A model generated the notes under the pieces. That model was not told the origin of the DNA, made no database searches, and saw nothing but the letters and a program-made list of their open reading frames with translations. Of a stretch of DNA of 64,000 nt, positions 36,029-45,684 are shown piece after piece (the stretch's first letter is position 1; each line of letters opens with the position of its first letter). The DNA lies in contig NZ_JAMXFD010000001.1 of NCBI RefSeq assembly GCF_025370875.1, positions 100,182 through 164,181 of the forward strand. Direction: 5' to 3'. Source of the DNA: Laspinema palackyanum D2c. Its GTDB lineage: Bacteria; Cyanobacteriota; Cyanobacteriia; Cyanobacteriales; Laspinemataceae. The position numbers and the translations under genes were made by a program.

Positions 36029-38512
36029 ATGCTTACCCAGTCCTCTCCAGTCCATAAGCCGCAATTCATGAAACCCATTCTCTTGACCCGCCCTCGGTTC
36101 CAATCCTTGGGGAAATTTCGCCTTCGCACGGTTCTGGTGGTTCCGTTTATTATTCCTGTCTTGCTCTCCACTGGACTGGTGGGGTGGTTGTCCTTTCGCA
36201 GTGGACAGCAAACCGTCAATGAACTTGCCAGTCAACTGCGGGGGGAAATTGCCCTCCGAGTGCGAGAAGAGGTGCAGCGTTATTTAGATCGACCCCATGT
36301 GGTACATCATCTGAATGCCCAAGTGTTTCGTAAAAATGCACTTGACCGAGAGGACCCGGAAGTGCTGCTGGAGTATTTTTGGGAACAAAGTCGCGAGTTT
36401 TTGGACTTGGGGACGATCGCCTATGCCAATGAACGGGGGGAGTTTGTGGGGGTCAACCCCTTAGAGCATTATCTGGTGTTGTCCCATGAGCGAACTGGGC
36501 GGAGTTTACAGCGTTATGCTCCTGGGGAGGATGGGAAACTGGGGGAATTGCTTCGGGAACGTCCTAACTATGATTCCCGAACTCGCCGTTGGTATCAACA
36601 GGCGGTGACGGAGGGGAGGCCAATTTGGACTGGGATTGAACCCAGTGCGATCGGGCAACGGTTGGATATTTCTGCGGTGTATCCGGTTTATGACCGCGAT
36701 CGCCAGTTTTTGGGAGTGCTCTTATGGGATGTCCCCGTCTCAGGAATTAACCAGTTTTTAGAAACCCTCAAGATTGGCAAAACGGGCGAGGCATTTATCC
36801 TCGAACGCAATGGTTTACTGGTTGCCACCTCGACGCGAACCGCTACTTTGATTCCGGGACGGGATGGGGAGGAACCTCAACGGCTGCCTGCCACCCAAAG
36901 TCAAAATCCGCGCTTAAATGCGGCCCTCAATGCCTTAATTGCTGAGTTTGGGTCTTTGGAGAATATTAAGCAATCCCAGGGGGTAGAATTTTTCCTCGAA
37001 GGTGGAAAGCACTTTCTGCAAGTGATGCCGTTTCGGGACGATCGCGGGATTGATTGGTTGATTTTAGTGGGGATACCGGAAGCGGATTTCATGGAGGAAA
37101 TTCATGAGAATACTCAGCAGACGGTGGTGCTCTGTTTGTTAGCCCTGATGGTCTCGATTTCCTGTGGGGTGGCGATCGCTCAATGGATTTTACGGCCTAT
37201 TCTGCGGGTGACGCGCTCCTCGGAACAAATCGCCACCGGCCAACTCGATCGCCATGTTTATGCCCGAGGAATTATTGAACTCGAAAAACTGGCGGATTCT
37301 TTTAACCAGATGGTTGATCAGCTTAAAGCCTCTTTTAGCGCTTTAGAACAGGCGAACCGTGACCTGACCCATCACGAACAAGAATTAGCCGCCTCCAAAG
37401 AACAGCTTGAGGCGGTTTTAAATGCAGTTCCCGGTTCGATTTCTTGGGTTAATACCAGTGGAACTTATCTCGGGGTGAACCGTTATCTAGCCGATAGCCT
37501 GAATTTAGACCCGGAAGACATGGTGGGTCGAAAAATTGGGTTCGCCCAAAATAGTCATGAATATGCTGAGTTTATGCAGCAGTTTCTCAACAGTTCAGAC
37601 CTCTGTGCATCCCAGGAAATTTGCATTGTGGTTCAGGGTAAGCCCCGGTATTATTTAATGGTGGTGCAGAAATATCAGCAAGGAACAGCGACGGTATCTG
37701 TGGGAATTGATATTAGCGAATGGCGCTATGCTCAACAAGAGAGCGAGAAGCTCAAAGGGGAAAATATCCGCATGAGTGCTGAATTGGAAGTCACTCAACA
37801 ACTGCAAAAATTGCTGTTACCCCAACCTGAAGAATTAACCGCAATTGAGGGGTTAGAAATTGCGGCTTTTATGGAAAGCGCGGAGGAAGTGGGGGGAGAC
37901 TATTATGATGTACTCAATTATGATGGGGTGGGGACGATCGCCATTGGAGATGTCACTGGACATGGACTCGAAAGCGGGATCCTCATGGTCATGACCCAAA
38001 CAGCGGTTCGCACCCTCAAAGAGAGTCGGGAAACCGACCCGGTAACGTTTTTAGACACCCTCAACCGCACGATTTATCACAACGTCCAGCGCATGAAGAC
38101 CGATAAAAATCTCACTTTAGCTGTGTTAAACTATAGTCAGGGCCAAGTGAGTATCTGCGGACAACATGAGGAAATTCTGGTGGTCCGTGCGGATGGACAG
38201 ATTGAGCGGGTCGATACAATGGATTTAGGCCTACCCATCGGGTTAGATGAAAACATTACTGACTTTATTGCTCAGATTTGTGTGGAACTCAACTCCGGAG
38301 ATGGCATCGTGGTTTATACCGATGGGATTACTGAGGCTAAAAATAGAGACAACCAACGATATGGAGTGAATCAATTGTGTGACTTCATCACTCAGCATTG
38401 GCACCAATCTGTTGAGGAAATTAAACAGGCTGTGATCGCAGATGTCCGAGAGTACATTGAGGGCCAAAAAATGCTGGATGATATGACTTTGGTCGTCATT
38501 AAACAAAAATAG
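36029..38512 (+). CDS. SpoIIE/PP2C-type phosphatase with Cache, HAMP and PAS sensor domains (IcfG-like)
   Basis: The 827-residue membrane protein has TM1 at ~35-55, an extracytoplasmic double-Cache-like domain at ~60-355, TM2 at ~358-378, HAMP (RSSEQIATGQLDRHV region) and PAS (~455-560). A coiled coil leads to a SpoIIE phosphatase domain at ~610-825. The metal-binding Asps are in EVGGDYYDV, IGDVTGHGLES, YTDGITEA and DDMTLVV. Serine phosphatases of this type dephosphorylate STAS proteins in partner-switch systems. The kinase and STAS genes downstream complete such a set, comparable to Synechocystis slr1859-slr1861 (IcfG) and to SiaABD-type systems. The sensor suggests control by a periplasmic ligand. 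The start may be 36029 or the ATG at 36068; neither has a clear ribosome-binding site. Confidence 0.88.
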   Translation: MLTQSSPVHKPQFMKPILLTRPRFQSLGKFRLRTVLVVPFIIPVLLSTGLVGWLSFRSGQQTVNELASQLRGEIALRVREEVQRYLDRPHVVHHLNAQVFRKNALDREDPEVLLEYFWEQSREFLDLGTIAYANERGEFVGVNPLEHYLVLSHERTGRSLQRYAPGEDGKLGELLRERPNYDSRTRRWYQQAVTEGRPIWTGIEPSAIGQRLDISAVYPVYDRDRQFLGVLLWDVPVSGINQFLETLKIGKTGEAFILERNGLLVATSTRTATLIPGRDGEEPQRLPATQSQNPRLNAALNALIAEFGSLENIKQSQGVEFFLEGGKHFLQVMPFRDDRGIDWLILVGIPEADFMEEIHENTQQTVVLCLLALMVSISCGVAIAQWILRPILRVTRSSEQIATGQLDRHVYARGIIELEKLADSFNQMVDQLKASFSALEQANRDLTHHEQELAASKEQLEAVLNAVPGSISWVNTSGTYLGVNRYLADSLNLDPEDMVGRKIGFAQNSHEYAEFMQQFLNSSDLCASQEICIVVQGKPRYYLMVVQKYQQGTATVSVGIDISEWRYAQQESEKLKGENIRMSAELEVTQQLQKLLLPQPEELTAIEGLEIAAFMESAEEVGGDYYDVLNYDGVGTIAIGDVTGHGLESGILMVMTQTAVRTLKESRETDPVTFLDTLNRTIYHNVQRMKTDKNLTLAVLNYSQGQVSICGQHEEILVVRADGQIERVDTMDLGLPIGLDENITDFIAQICVELNSGDGIVVYTDGITEAKNRDNQRYGVNQLCDFITQHWHQSVEEIKQAVIADVREYIEGQKMLDDMTLVVIKQK

Positions 38513-38535
38513 GTTAGAAAGGAGTTCAGACGGTC

Positions 38536-39126
38536 ATGAGTGAAATATTTGGAGACTATCTTCCCGATTTACCTCCCGGGCATGATTATTTAGATCTGGG
38601 ATTTTCCGCTAACTCTCGCCCCATTAAAAACCGCTGGCGAAATAATTTACTTTCGGCTTATTTTGTTGCGGATTATCTGGCTACCTTTTTGCCCATTGAT
38701 GAAGATGACCCTGCGGCTAAACGGCGTCAACAAGACTACAAGGCTTCCGTGAGCTATGTGGCCAATGAACTGTTAGAAAATACGATGAAATTTCATAGTC
38801 CCTCGGATGAATATCCGGTGAGATTTGGGATTCATTTCATCGATGGTCCGGAAAAAATAATTGTTTTAATGTCCAGAAATACGGTGACCCGTGAAGCAGG
38901 CGATCGCTTTAAAGCCTTTATTGAAGAACTGCTCTCCTCGGACCCGCAAGAGCTATATCTGAAACATCTGGAACAAAATTCCCTAGACGAAAATAGTCAG
39001 GATTCTGGCCTGGGGTTTCTGACCATGATTATTGACTACTCTGCAAAATTAGGCTGGAAATTTGACCCAATTCCCGACCATCCCCGACTCTTTCTAGCGA
39101 CCACCCTGGTTCAATTGGTGTTATAA
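38536..39126 (+). CDS. DUF6272/SiaB-like serine kinase of the partner-switch operon
   Basis: The 196-residue soluble protein contains an ATPase-like N-box, YVANELLENTMKFHSP (residues ~75-90), and a C-terminal DSGLGFLTMIIDYSAKLGW segment in place of the usual G2 loop. This is a degenerate GHKL layout like that of Slr1861 and the SiaB family, which phosphorylate STAS-domain proteins. It lies 23 bp after the phosphatase gene, with AGGAG 11 bp upstream of its ATG, and before the STAS gene, so the three are almost surely one operon. The expected role is to oppose the phosphatase on the STAS protein. Whether it also binds a sigma factor is not known. Confidence 0.8.
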   Translation: MSEIFGDYLPDLPPGHDYLDLGFSANSRPIKNRWRNNLLSAYFVADYLATFLPIDEDDPAAKRRQQDYKASVSYVANELLENTMKFHSPSDEYPVRFGIHFIDGPEKIIVLMSRNTVTREAGDRFKAFIEELLSSDPQELYLKHLEQNSLDENSQDSGLGFLTMIIDYSAKLGWKFDPIPDHPRLFLATTLVQLVL

Positions 39127-39207
39127 CCTTATGGTTTGGATTTTAACCGTAATGAGTCCAGTTCAGGTAAACTTTAACCAGAGCACCTGCTCCGGAGGCA
39201 ATAGAAG

Positions 39208-39561
39208 ATGAATTTTCAAGAAATCAAAGGTGAAGACTACAGTGTACAGTACATTCCGGAATCCGTAACGGTTAAACTTCAAGGAGAACTCAGTCTCACA
39301 GGGTCAGCAGATTATGCTCCGATCTCCCGGTTATTGAATGACATTGCTGAGCTCAATCCCCCCACGATCACCCTAGACCTTACCAAACTGGAGTTTCTGA
39401 ATAGTTCGGGGATTAGTATGCTCTCTAAGTTTGTCATTTCTATGCGAAAAAAGACTCAGATTAAACTGGCAGTGGTCGGTTCTGATGAAATTGCGTGGCA
39501 ACGAAAGTCGCTGCAAAACTTACTGAAACTTTGTCCTAACTTACAGTTAACCCTAGAATAA
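39208..39561 (+). CDS. STAS-domain anti-anti-sigma-like protein
   Basis: The 117-residue protein is a single STAS domain. The phosphorylatable Ser is in LEFLNSSGISML (Ser67, or Ser66), matching the SSG motif of SpoIIAA. It is the probable substrate of the upstream kinase and phosphatase; the unphosphorylated form would bind a target. The closest described counterpart I recall is Slr1859 of Synechocystis. GGAGG precedes the ATG. A symmetrical terminator lies 43 bp after the stop. The final target, whether a sigma factor, a cyclase or another enzyme, is not encoded nearby. Confidence 0.88.
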   Translation: MNFQEIKGEDYSVQYIPESVTVKLQGELSLTGSADYAPISRLLNDIAELNPPTITLDLTKLEFLNSSGISMLSKFVISMRKKTQIKLAVVGSDEIAWQRKSLQNLLKLCPNLQLTLE

Positions 39562-39604
39562 TCCCGATTGTAAAAAAAATACCCTCAGCCTTGATGTCGA
39601 ACAA

Positions 39605-39646
39605 TTCAGAGAACAAAACCCGCTGAAGTGGGTTTTGTTCTCTGAA
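39605..39646. terminator. Symmetrical terminator between convergent genes
   Basis: TTCAGAGAACAAAACCC and its perfect 17-bp complement lie around GCTGAAGT. It separates the STAS operon from the minus-strand aminopeptidase gene. Confidence 0.85.
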
Positions 39647-39693
39647 TGGGTGAAATGATTCAGATGCACCCGACTGGATGGAAACTCACTGTC

Positions 39694-42288
39694 TTATTTG
39701 GTTTTCGCTTCTAAATGTTCCAAGCGACTGCGGAGTTCCTGGTTTTCTTTCTTAATCTGGTCAAGTTCTTGGCGTAATTGCTTCACCGCTTTATCGGAAC
39801 CGATATTTTTCTCAACCTTAGAAACAGCTTCTTCGGCAACGCGACGAACTCGGCCATCGGGAGTGGAATTCGCTAAACTTTGTAGAATGGCGATCGCTTT
39901 GGGTGTTTCCATTTGTCCCAAGGCGGAGGCAACCGCAACTTGCGTCAGGAAAAAAGTTTCCGCAGATAAGTCGGAAAGACGGTCCAAAATTCGCTCTAAA
40001 TTCCCCGGAGTTTGACCTGTCGAAATGCCACCCAGGGCACGAATTGCCGCTAATCGCAGGGGTTGGGGTACACCATTGGCGGTATAATCCAGAATGATAT
40101 TGAGAGCATCTTCTGAGGTTTTGAGCTTGCTTAAGCCAGAAATTGCCCCACTGCGTACCACTTCATTCCATCCGGCGCGTTCCTGCAACACTTTTTGCAA
40201 ACGGGCGATCGCATCCCCTTCATCCAGAGGTTCGTTCCGTTTTCCGGCACAGATTGAGGCAACTGCTCTTGCTGCTGCCGCTTCTACATTATAACTCGCA
40301 TCTCCCTGTTCCAAGACTTGGGCGATCGCCTGATAGCTTTCCGGGGTTTTATGCTGTGCTAATGTCTCCACCACCGCATATCGCACCCGCGCATCTTCAT
40401 CCGCTAACCCGACGATTAATTCGTCAAAAGCTTGGTCCAATTTAATCTTACCCAGTTGTTTCGCAACCTCTAAGCGCACCCCCCAAAACCGTTCGGTTTT
40501 TAAGGCAGAACCAAGGGCTTTAACCGCTTCTAATCCGCCTTTTTTCGCTAAGGCAATCGCCGCATAAATTCGCGATACCGGGTCAGGGTCATATTGTAAC
40601 TGCGCTTTCAATTCAGCGACTGGATACTCTAAATGCACCGTTTTGAGGGTGGCATTTCCCACATCAAAGCTAATATAACTCGGCTTTTCCCCAACGGCAA
40701 AGTAGAAACTCTGTTCCCGCTGATTCACGCGCACCGTAAAGGTTTTCAGGGGTTCGCCATTCTTGTACCCAAATCCAATGGGAATTTTGAGGTCAAATAA
40801 CTCCTTCTCATTCCCTTTTTCCCCGGTGGTTTTGACATGACTTTGGGTGACAGTCACTTTCGCCAGTTTGCTGTCTCCATCCCAGTTGTAAGAGACTTTG
40901 TAATCGGGATGACCCCCGCGATACACATATTGGTCAAACAAGAACATCAAATTTCGACCCGTGGCCTTTTCAATGGCCCGCAGCAAGTCCACGGTTTCTA
41001 CGGTTTGATGAGCGTTATCATTGACAAAGGTATGAACGGCTTTAAAGAACAGTTCATCCCCTAACTCTGCCCGAATCATGTGATAAACACAAGCACCTTT
41101 TTCATACAAGTGGCGGTCATAAAGCTCGATCGCCTCCCGATAAACGTGAGTGACAATCGGTCGCCGATAGCGGGTTTTATCTTCATTCAAATAACTCCGC
41201 GCTTCATTCAGCAAATAATAGGCCGCATCTTCTGCCCCATATTCTTCATCAGTCCATAACATCTCGGAATAAGAAGCCATCCCTTCTTTAATCCAGGCAT
41301 GGGACCAATGTTTAATTACCACTAAATCCCCAAACCACTGGTGGGCGAGTTCATGGGCAACTAAACTTTCCGTGCGTTGGTTATCCAGTTGGGCGCGTTC
41401 ATCCAACAAACAGCGATCGGTCAGTAGGGTAGTTGAAGTATTTTCCATGCCCCCGAAGATAAAATCTTCGACGCACACTTGGGCATATTTAGGATAAGGA
41501 TAAGCATAGCCAAATGCCTGACTAAAATATTCCATCATGCGCGGGGTTTTACCCATGCTGCGACGGGCATCTTCTTCCCGACCTTTGGCTACATAGTAAA
41601 CCACAGGTTTGCCGTTCCATTCATCACAAATTTCGGCAAAATCTCCCACCGCTAAGGTCATTAAATAGGTGGGATGAACTTGTTTTTGGAACCAATGATA
41701 AATTTTATCGCCGCCTTCTTCTTCCGTAGAAATCAGTTCCCCATTAGAAATGGCGAGGTAGGGTTTGGGAACCCGAACGCGAATTTCTGAGGTGGCGAGT
41801 TGTCCGGGGTAGTCAAAGCAGGGAAACCAGAAGCGGGAATCTTCATCTTCCCCTTGGGTCCAAACTTGGACGGATTTCTGAGGATAATGGGCATCTGGGG
41901 CGATAAAATAGATGCCACGTTGGGGCTGTTCGACCCCGTAGGTGACTACGAGGGTGAGGGGATGTTCTGCTTGAGTGGGTTGGGTGAGGTGAATGTCTAA
42001 CCGTTCCCCATCATAATCAAAGGGTTGGGGGGTATCGCTGACGGTGACTTCCTGAATATTCAGGTTGACGGCATCTAACGTCAGGCGATCGATGCCGGTT
42101 CTCACGGGCATGAGTCGAATGCTACAAGTCCCTTGATAGCTTTGATTCGCCAAGTCAAGGGCCAAATCTAAGCAGATATGTTCGACTTGTCCGGGGCGAT
42201 CGGGATTGTAATGGGGTTTGGCCCCCGGGAGTTCAAAGGTTTTATGACCGTTGTTTTCTGTATCAAAATAAGAGTATTGGTTTGACAT
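39694..42288 (-). CDS. M1 family metallo-aminopeptidase with C-terminal HEAT repeats
   Basis: The 864-residue zinc aminopeptidase has the M1 beta-sandwich (~25-210), then the catalytic domain. The substrate motif is GGMENTST and the zinc site HELAHQWFGD (His312, Glu313, His316) with Glu335 as third ligand, exactly 18 residues on. YDRHLYEKGACVYHM carries the catalytic Tyr region. Instead of the usual domain IV it ends in about eight HEAT-like repeats (~560-830; LEAVKALGSALKTERFWGVRLEVAKQLG is one) and a 30-residue coiled coil (LRQELDQIKKENQELRSRLE). It releases N-terminal amino acids from peptides. The HEAT/coiled-coil tail suggests a docking or oligomerising function. It is monocistronic. Confidence 0.92.
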   Translation of the reverse strand: MSNQYSYFDTENNGHKTFELPGAKPHYNPDRPGQVEHICLDLALDLANQSYQGTCSIRLMPVRTGIDRLTLDAVNLNIQEVTVSDTPQPFDYDGERLDIHLTQPTQAEHPLTLVVTYGVEQPQRGIYFIAPDAHYPQKSVQVWTQGEDEDSRFWFPCFDYPGQLATSEIRVRVPKPYLAISNGELISTEEEGGDKIYHWFQKQVHPTYLMTLAVGDFAEICDEWNGKPVVYYVAKGREEDARRSMGKTPRMMEYFSQAFGYAYPYPKYAQVCVEDFIFGGMENTSTTLLTDRCLLDERAQLDNQRTESLVAHELAHQWFGDLVVIKHWSHAWIKEGMASYSEMLWTDEEYGAEDAAYYLLNEARSYLNEDKTRYRRPIVTHVYREAIELYDRHLYEKGACVYHMIRAELGDELFFKAVHTFVNDNAHQTVETVDLLRAIEKATGRNLMFLFDQYVYRGGHPDYKVSYNWDGDSKLAKVTVTQSHVKTTGEKGNEKELFDLKIPIGFGYKNGEPLKTFTVRVNQREQSFYFAVGEKPSYISFDVGNATLKTVHLEYPVAELKAQLQYDPDPVSRIYAAIALAKKGGLEAVKALGSALKTERFWGVRLEVAKQLGKIKLDQAFDELIVGLADEDARVRYAVVETLAQHKTPESYQAIAQVLEQGDASYNVEAAAARAVASICAGKRNEPLDEGDAIARLQKVLQERAGWNEVVRSGAISGLSKLKTSEDALNIILDYTANGVPQPLRLAAIRALGGISTGQTPGNLERILDRLSDLSAETFFLTQVAVASALGQMETPKAIAILQSLANSTPDGRVRRVAEEAVSKVEKNIGSDKAVKQLRQELDQIKKENQELRSRLEHLEAKTK

Positions 42289-42472
42289 GGTGATGAATCT
42301 ATCTTTAAGACTGAATTTGCTGCAATTGAGCTAATGAACGCTATCTTATACAGGGTAACGTTTTGCGGTGATAATCACCACCCTGGATAGATGGCAGCAG
42401 GGGTAAGCTAGGTATGGAGGCGACTCGGTGGCGGTGGGTTGTAGATTCAGGTTAGGGGGTTAAGAATTGGGA

Positions 42473-43477
42473 ATGAGTGATGGGGTCAGGGATTCAGAGT
42501 TTAACGATAACACAGACTGGGTGTTGGGCATTGATGGGGGAGGGACCAAGACGGTTTGCTTGGTTATGGATGAAACTGGGTCGATCGCCGGACGGGGTGA
42601 GGCAGGGCCATCGAATTATCAAACCATTGGGTTGGCGGCAGCAGGGGAGTCCATCTCACAGGCGATCGCCTTGGCGGTGAAGGAACTCCCAGGGGTGGCG
42701 ATCGCAGGAATTGGCGTGGGTTTGGCCGGGGTGGGACGTCCGGCGGATGTCCAGGTGGTGCAAGGTTTGGTGGCGGGGTTGTACCCGGAGAGTCCCCTGC
42801 CGATTCGCTGGAAACTCGGTTCTGATGGGGTGGTGGTGACTCATGACTGCGCGATCGCCTTGGTGGGAGGGACGGGATCCGCCTCTGGGGTGGCGATCGT
42901 TGCCGGTACGGGTTCGATCGCCTATGGTTGCAATTCCCAGGGAGAAAGCAAACGCGCAGGCGGTTGGGGATATCGATTTGGAGATGAAGGCAGCGGGTAT
43001 CAAATTGCGATCGCGGGGTTAAAGGCAGCGGCGCGATCGCAGGATGGGCGAGGACCCAAAACCGTCCTCACGGATGCTTTCCTAGATTATCTCAACCTGA
43101 ATCAGTTAGAAGACTTAATCGAAGTCATCTATCGCCGGGGATGGGGGGTGACGGAAATTGCTGCATTGTCTCCCTTGGTCGATCGCGCTGCTGCTGCTGG
43201 AGATGCGATCGCCATCCAGATTCTGGAGGATGCTGCTGCTGAGTTGGTCCTGATGACTCAAACCGTTGCCTCGGCCCTTTTTACCCCGGAACAGGCATTT
43301 GAGGTGGTCACCATTGGCGGAGTCTGGCGCAGTGTCTGCCATTTGGGCGATCGGTTGGGTGAGTCCCTTCGCACCCAATTTCCGGCAGTTCAAGTCATTT
43401 CCCCTCGCCATGAACCCGCCTATGGTGCCGGTTTATTGGCCCTGGAACGACTCGGGAAGAGGGTACTGTCCCCCTGA
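42473..43477 (+). CDS. BadF/BadG-type sugar kinase (N-acetylglucosamine kinase-like)
   Basis: The 334-residue ASKHA-fold protein has the ATP-binding phosphate-1 motif LGIDGGGTKTVCLVMDE (residues ~17-33), VGLAGVGRP, the catalytic-region HDCAIAL, and the adenosine motif VAGTGSIAYG with GWGYRFGDEGSGY. This is the N-acetylglucosamine kinase group of the BadF/BadG family. It would phosphorylate GlcNAc from cell-wall recycling. Start ATG 42473 is preferred over the TTG two codons upstream. A weak hairpin with a T run overlaps the stop. The neighbouring genes give no functional hint. Confidence 0.82.
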   Translation: MSDGVRDSEFNDNTDWVLGIDGGGTKTVCLVMDETGSIAGRGEAGPSNYQTIGLAAAGESISQAIALAVKELPGVAIAGIGVGLAGVGRPADVQVVQGLVAGLYPESPLPIRWKLGSDGVVVTHDCAIALVGGTGSASGVAIVAGTGSIAYGCNSQGESKRAGGWGYRFGDEGSGYQIAIAGLKAAARSQDGRGPKTVLTDAFLDYLNLNQLEDLIEVIYRRGWGVTEIAALSPLVDRAAAAGDAIAIQILEDAAAELVLMTQTVASALFTPEQAFEVVTIGGVWRSVCHLGDRLGESLRTQFPAVQVISPRHEPAYGAGLLALERLGKRVLSP

Positions 43478-43492
43478 TAAGGGGATGTTTTT
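43469..43492 (+). terminator. Short hairpin with T run at the kinase gene end
   Basis: CCCC-CTGATAA-GGGG followed by ATGTTTTT, with the stop codon in the loop. The stem is short. Confidence 0.4.
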
Positions 43493-43662
43493 CATAGCGT
43501 CTCTGGCGGACCATTTGTCATAACAAAAGCGGGCAAGATGCAAAGCCTATGACATAGCTTATCCGGAATCGGGCTTTTAAAGGTCTATCAAAACACTGCC
43601 AACGGGAGTTGGATTTAAAATAACACTTAAAAATACGTTTCCCAATCTGGATTGGGTTTAAC

Positions 43663-45684
43663 ATGAACCTAGAACGAGATTCTAAAGCGGTGTATCGACA
43701 GATTCGGAATTATCTCGTGGGTCGCTTCCTCGGTGCAACTCGGGATGAAACCTTACTGCAAGAAACAATAAAATGCTTATTTTGCAAGCTGTATTTTCAG
43801 CAAAATCCGTCCTTATTTGACCCGATTCATGACAGAACAAATGTAGAGGCGATCGCCCGTCGATATCATAAGTCTTTTGCCCAACTGCGTCTACTTTTGC
43901 CGACCCTGTTTCCCCCTGAGCAACCTTTGCTTCTCGACCCTCATAGTCTGGCTCAAATTGATATCCTGCTGAATACTGCTAACTTGGAAACCCCCCTTCA
44001 TGACCCCTTTGGAGACATCTATGAAGTGTTTATGGGGTCACAGATTCGCGGACAGGAAGGGCAGTTTTTTACGCCAATGAATGCGATCGCCTTATTGGTG
44101 GCTTTAGTCAATCCTCGTCCTGGAGAAACCCTCATTGATCCAGCTTGTGGGGCGGGTGGATTTTTAAGTGTGGCGGCTCGCCATTTAAAAACAGCCGGTG
44201 CCTCTGTTCCACAAATCCTCTCTACAGTTTTTGGACTAGATAAAGACCAGTATCTCGCCGGATTAGCGGCAACTCGTTTATCTCTGTTGACCCTCAAATC
44301 GGCTCAGGTCTTTTGTGCGGATTCCCTCGCTTGGGAACTGGAATCTCTCGCCCCCAATTTTGCCATAAATCCTGACAATAATTCATCCAATTCCCAGCCT
44401 TTGCCCTTCCCAACTCAGGTCGGTGAATTTGATATTGTCCTGACCAATCCTCCCTTTGGGAGTCGCATTGTTGCCGCATCTCCCCAGGTTCAGGCTACCT
44501 TTGAATTGGGATATCGATGGCGGTTAGAAAAAGATAGCCTATCTTTTAAAAAACTGCCCAAATTGCAACCTTCTGTACCCCCCCAGGTCTTATTTATGGA
44601 ACGATGTTTATCCCTGGTTCGGCCCGGAGGTCGGATTGGCATGGTGGTTCCTGAAAGTCTAATTTCTAGCAAAACCTATCGGTATGTGGTGGATTATATC
44701 CAGTCAAAATCTGTGATTAAAGCCGTGATTGGAATGCCCGATGTGTTATTTAAAATCTCCGGAAAAGGCGGCACACATACCAAAACTTGTCTCCTTTTAT
44801 TACAAAAAAAATTGGGGATAACAGCAGAGGATGAAAGCAACCCCTCTATTTTCATGGCGGAGGCTCAATGGTGCGGACGGGATAGCCGGGGACAACCGAT
44901 TGACCGAGATGATTTACCGGAAATTGCCGCCCGCTACCGAGACTATGAAAAAGGAATTTTAAGGAAACCGAGTCAGTTAGGCTATTGGATGACTTGTGAT
45001 CGCATTCAAAATGGCATTTTAGCCCCGCATTATTACAATCCCGCTGCTATTTCAGAATTAGCCAACCTCCAAAACAGTCATGACTTTATTTCTATGGGAG
45101 ATTTGATATCCCAAGGGATGATAGAGGTCAGCAGTGGCGATGAAGTGGGAAAATTGGCCTATGGGACAGGAAATATTCCTTTTATCCGCACTTCAGATAT
45201 TTCTAATTGGGAAATTAAAGCCGACCCTAAACATTCGGTGAGTGAAGAAATTTATCAATCCTTAGCTGCAAAACAGGACCTGCGCGAGGGAGATATTTTG
45301 ATGGTGCGCGATGGCACTTATTTAATTGGAACTTGTGCGTTGATTACCGCTGATGATACGCACATCCTTTATCAAAGTCATTTCTATAAATTGCGCGTTC
45401 GGGAAACCTGTCCTTTCTGTTGTTATTTGTTGTTGGCGGCCCTAAGTTCAGTCCCGGTGCAAAAACAAATCTTGGCAAAGCGTTTAACCCAGGATATTAT
45501 TGATTCTCTAGGGAATCGAATTCAGGAGTTGATTTTACCGATTCCCAAGGATCAAGGGCGTCGGGACAACATCGCGCAGATGGTTAAACAGACGATTCAA
45601 CACCGAATAGAAGCTCGAAAATTGGCCCGCCAAGCTTGTTTAGAATTAATTGCAGGATGTAACCCAGACTTATGGCAGAAATGA
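43663..45684 (+). CDS. N-6 adenine DNA methylase with fused specificity (TRD) domain
   Basis: The 673-residue protein is a type I HsdM-like methyltransferase. A helical N-terminal region (~1-115) precedes FFTPMNAIALLV and the AdoMet motif IDPACGAGGFL (~165-176). The catalytic motif IV, DIVLTNPPFGS, lies near residues 262-272. GGRIGMVVPESLISS is the usual HsdM segment. From ~470 to the end there is a single target-recognition domain (PFIRTSDISNW, EGDILMVRDGTYLIG, the latter typical of HsdS). It therefore carries methylation and recognition in one chain. No HsdR or other nuclease gene is adjacent, so it looks like an orphan methylase or the relic of a type IIG-like system. It overlaps the next gene by ATGA. 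Confidence 0.85.
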   Translation: MNLERDSKAVYRQIRNYLVGRFLGATRDETLLQETIKCLFCKLYFQQNPSLFDPIHDRTNVEAIARRYHKSFAQLRLLLPTLFPPEQPLLLDPHSLAQIDILLNTANLETPLHDPFGDIYEVFMGSQIRGQEGQFFTPMNAIALLVALVNPRPGETLIDPACGAGGFLSVAARHLKTAGASVPQILSTVFGLDKDQYLAGLAATRLSLLTLKSAQVFCADSLAWELESLAPNFAINPDNNSSNSQPLPFPTQVGEFDIVLTNPPFGSRIVAASPQVQATFELGYRWRLEKDSLSFKKLPKLQPSVPPQVLFMERCLSLVRPGGRIGMVVPESLISSKTYRYVVDYIQSKSVIKAVIGMPDVLFKISGKGGTHTKTCLLLLQKKLGITAEDESNPSIFMAEAQWCGRDSRGQPIDRDDLPEIAARYRDYEKGILRKPSQLGYWMTCDRIQNGILAPHYYNPAAISELANLQNSHDFISMGDLISQGMIEVSSGDEVGKLAYGTGNIPFIRTSDISNWEIKADPKHSVSEEIYQSLAAKQDLREGDILMVRDGTYLIGTCALITADDTHILYQSHFYKLRVRETCPFCCYLLLAALSSVPVQKQILAKRLTQDIIDSLGNRIQELILPIPKDQGRRDNIAQMVKQTIQHRIEARKLARQACLELIAGCNPDLWQK

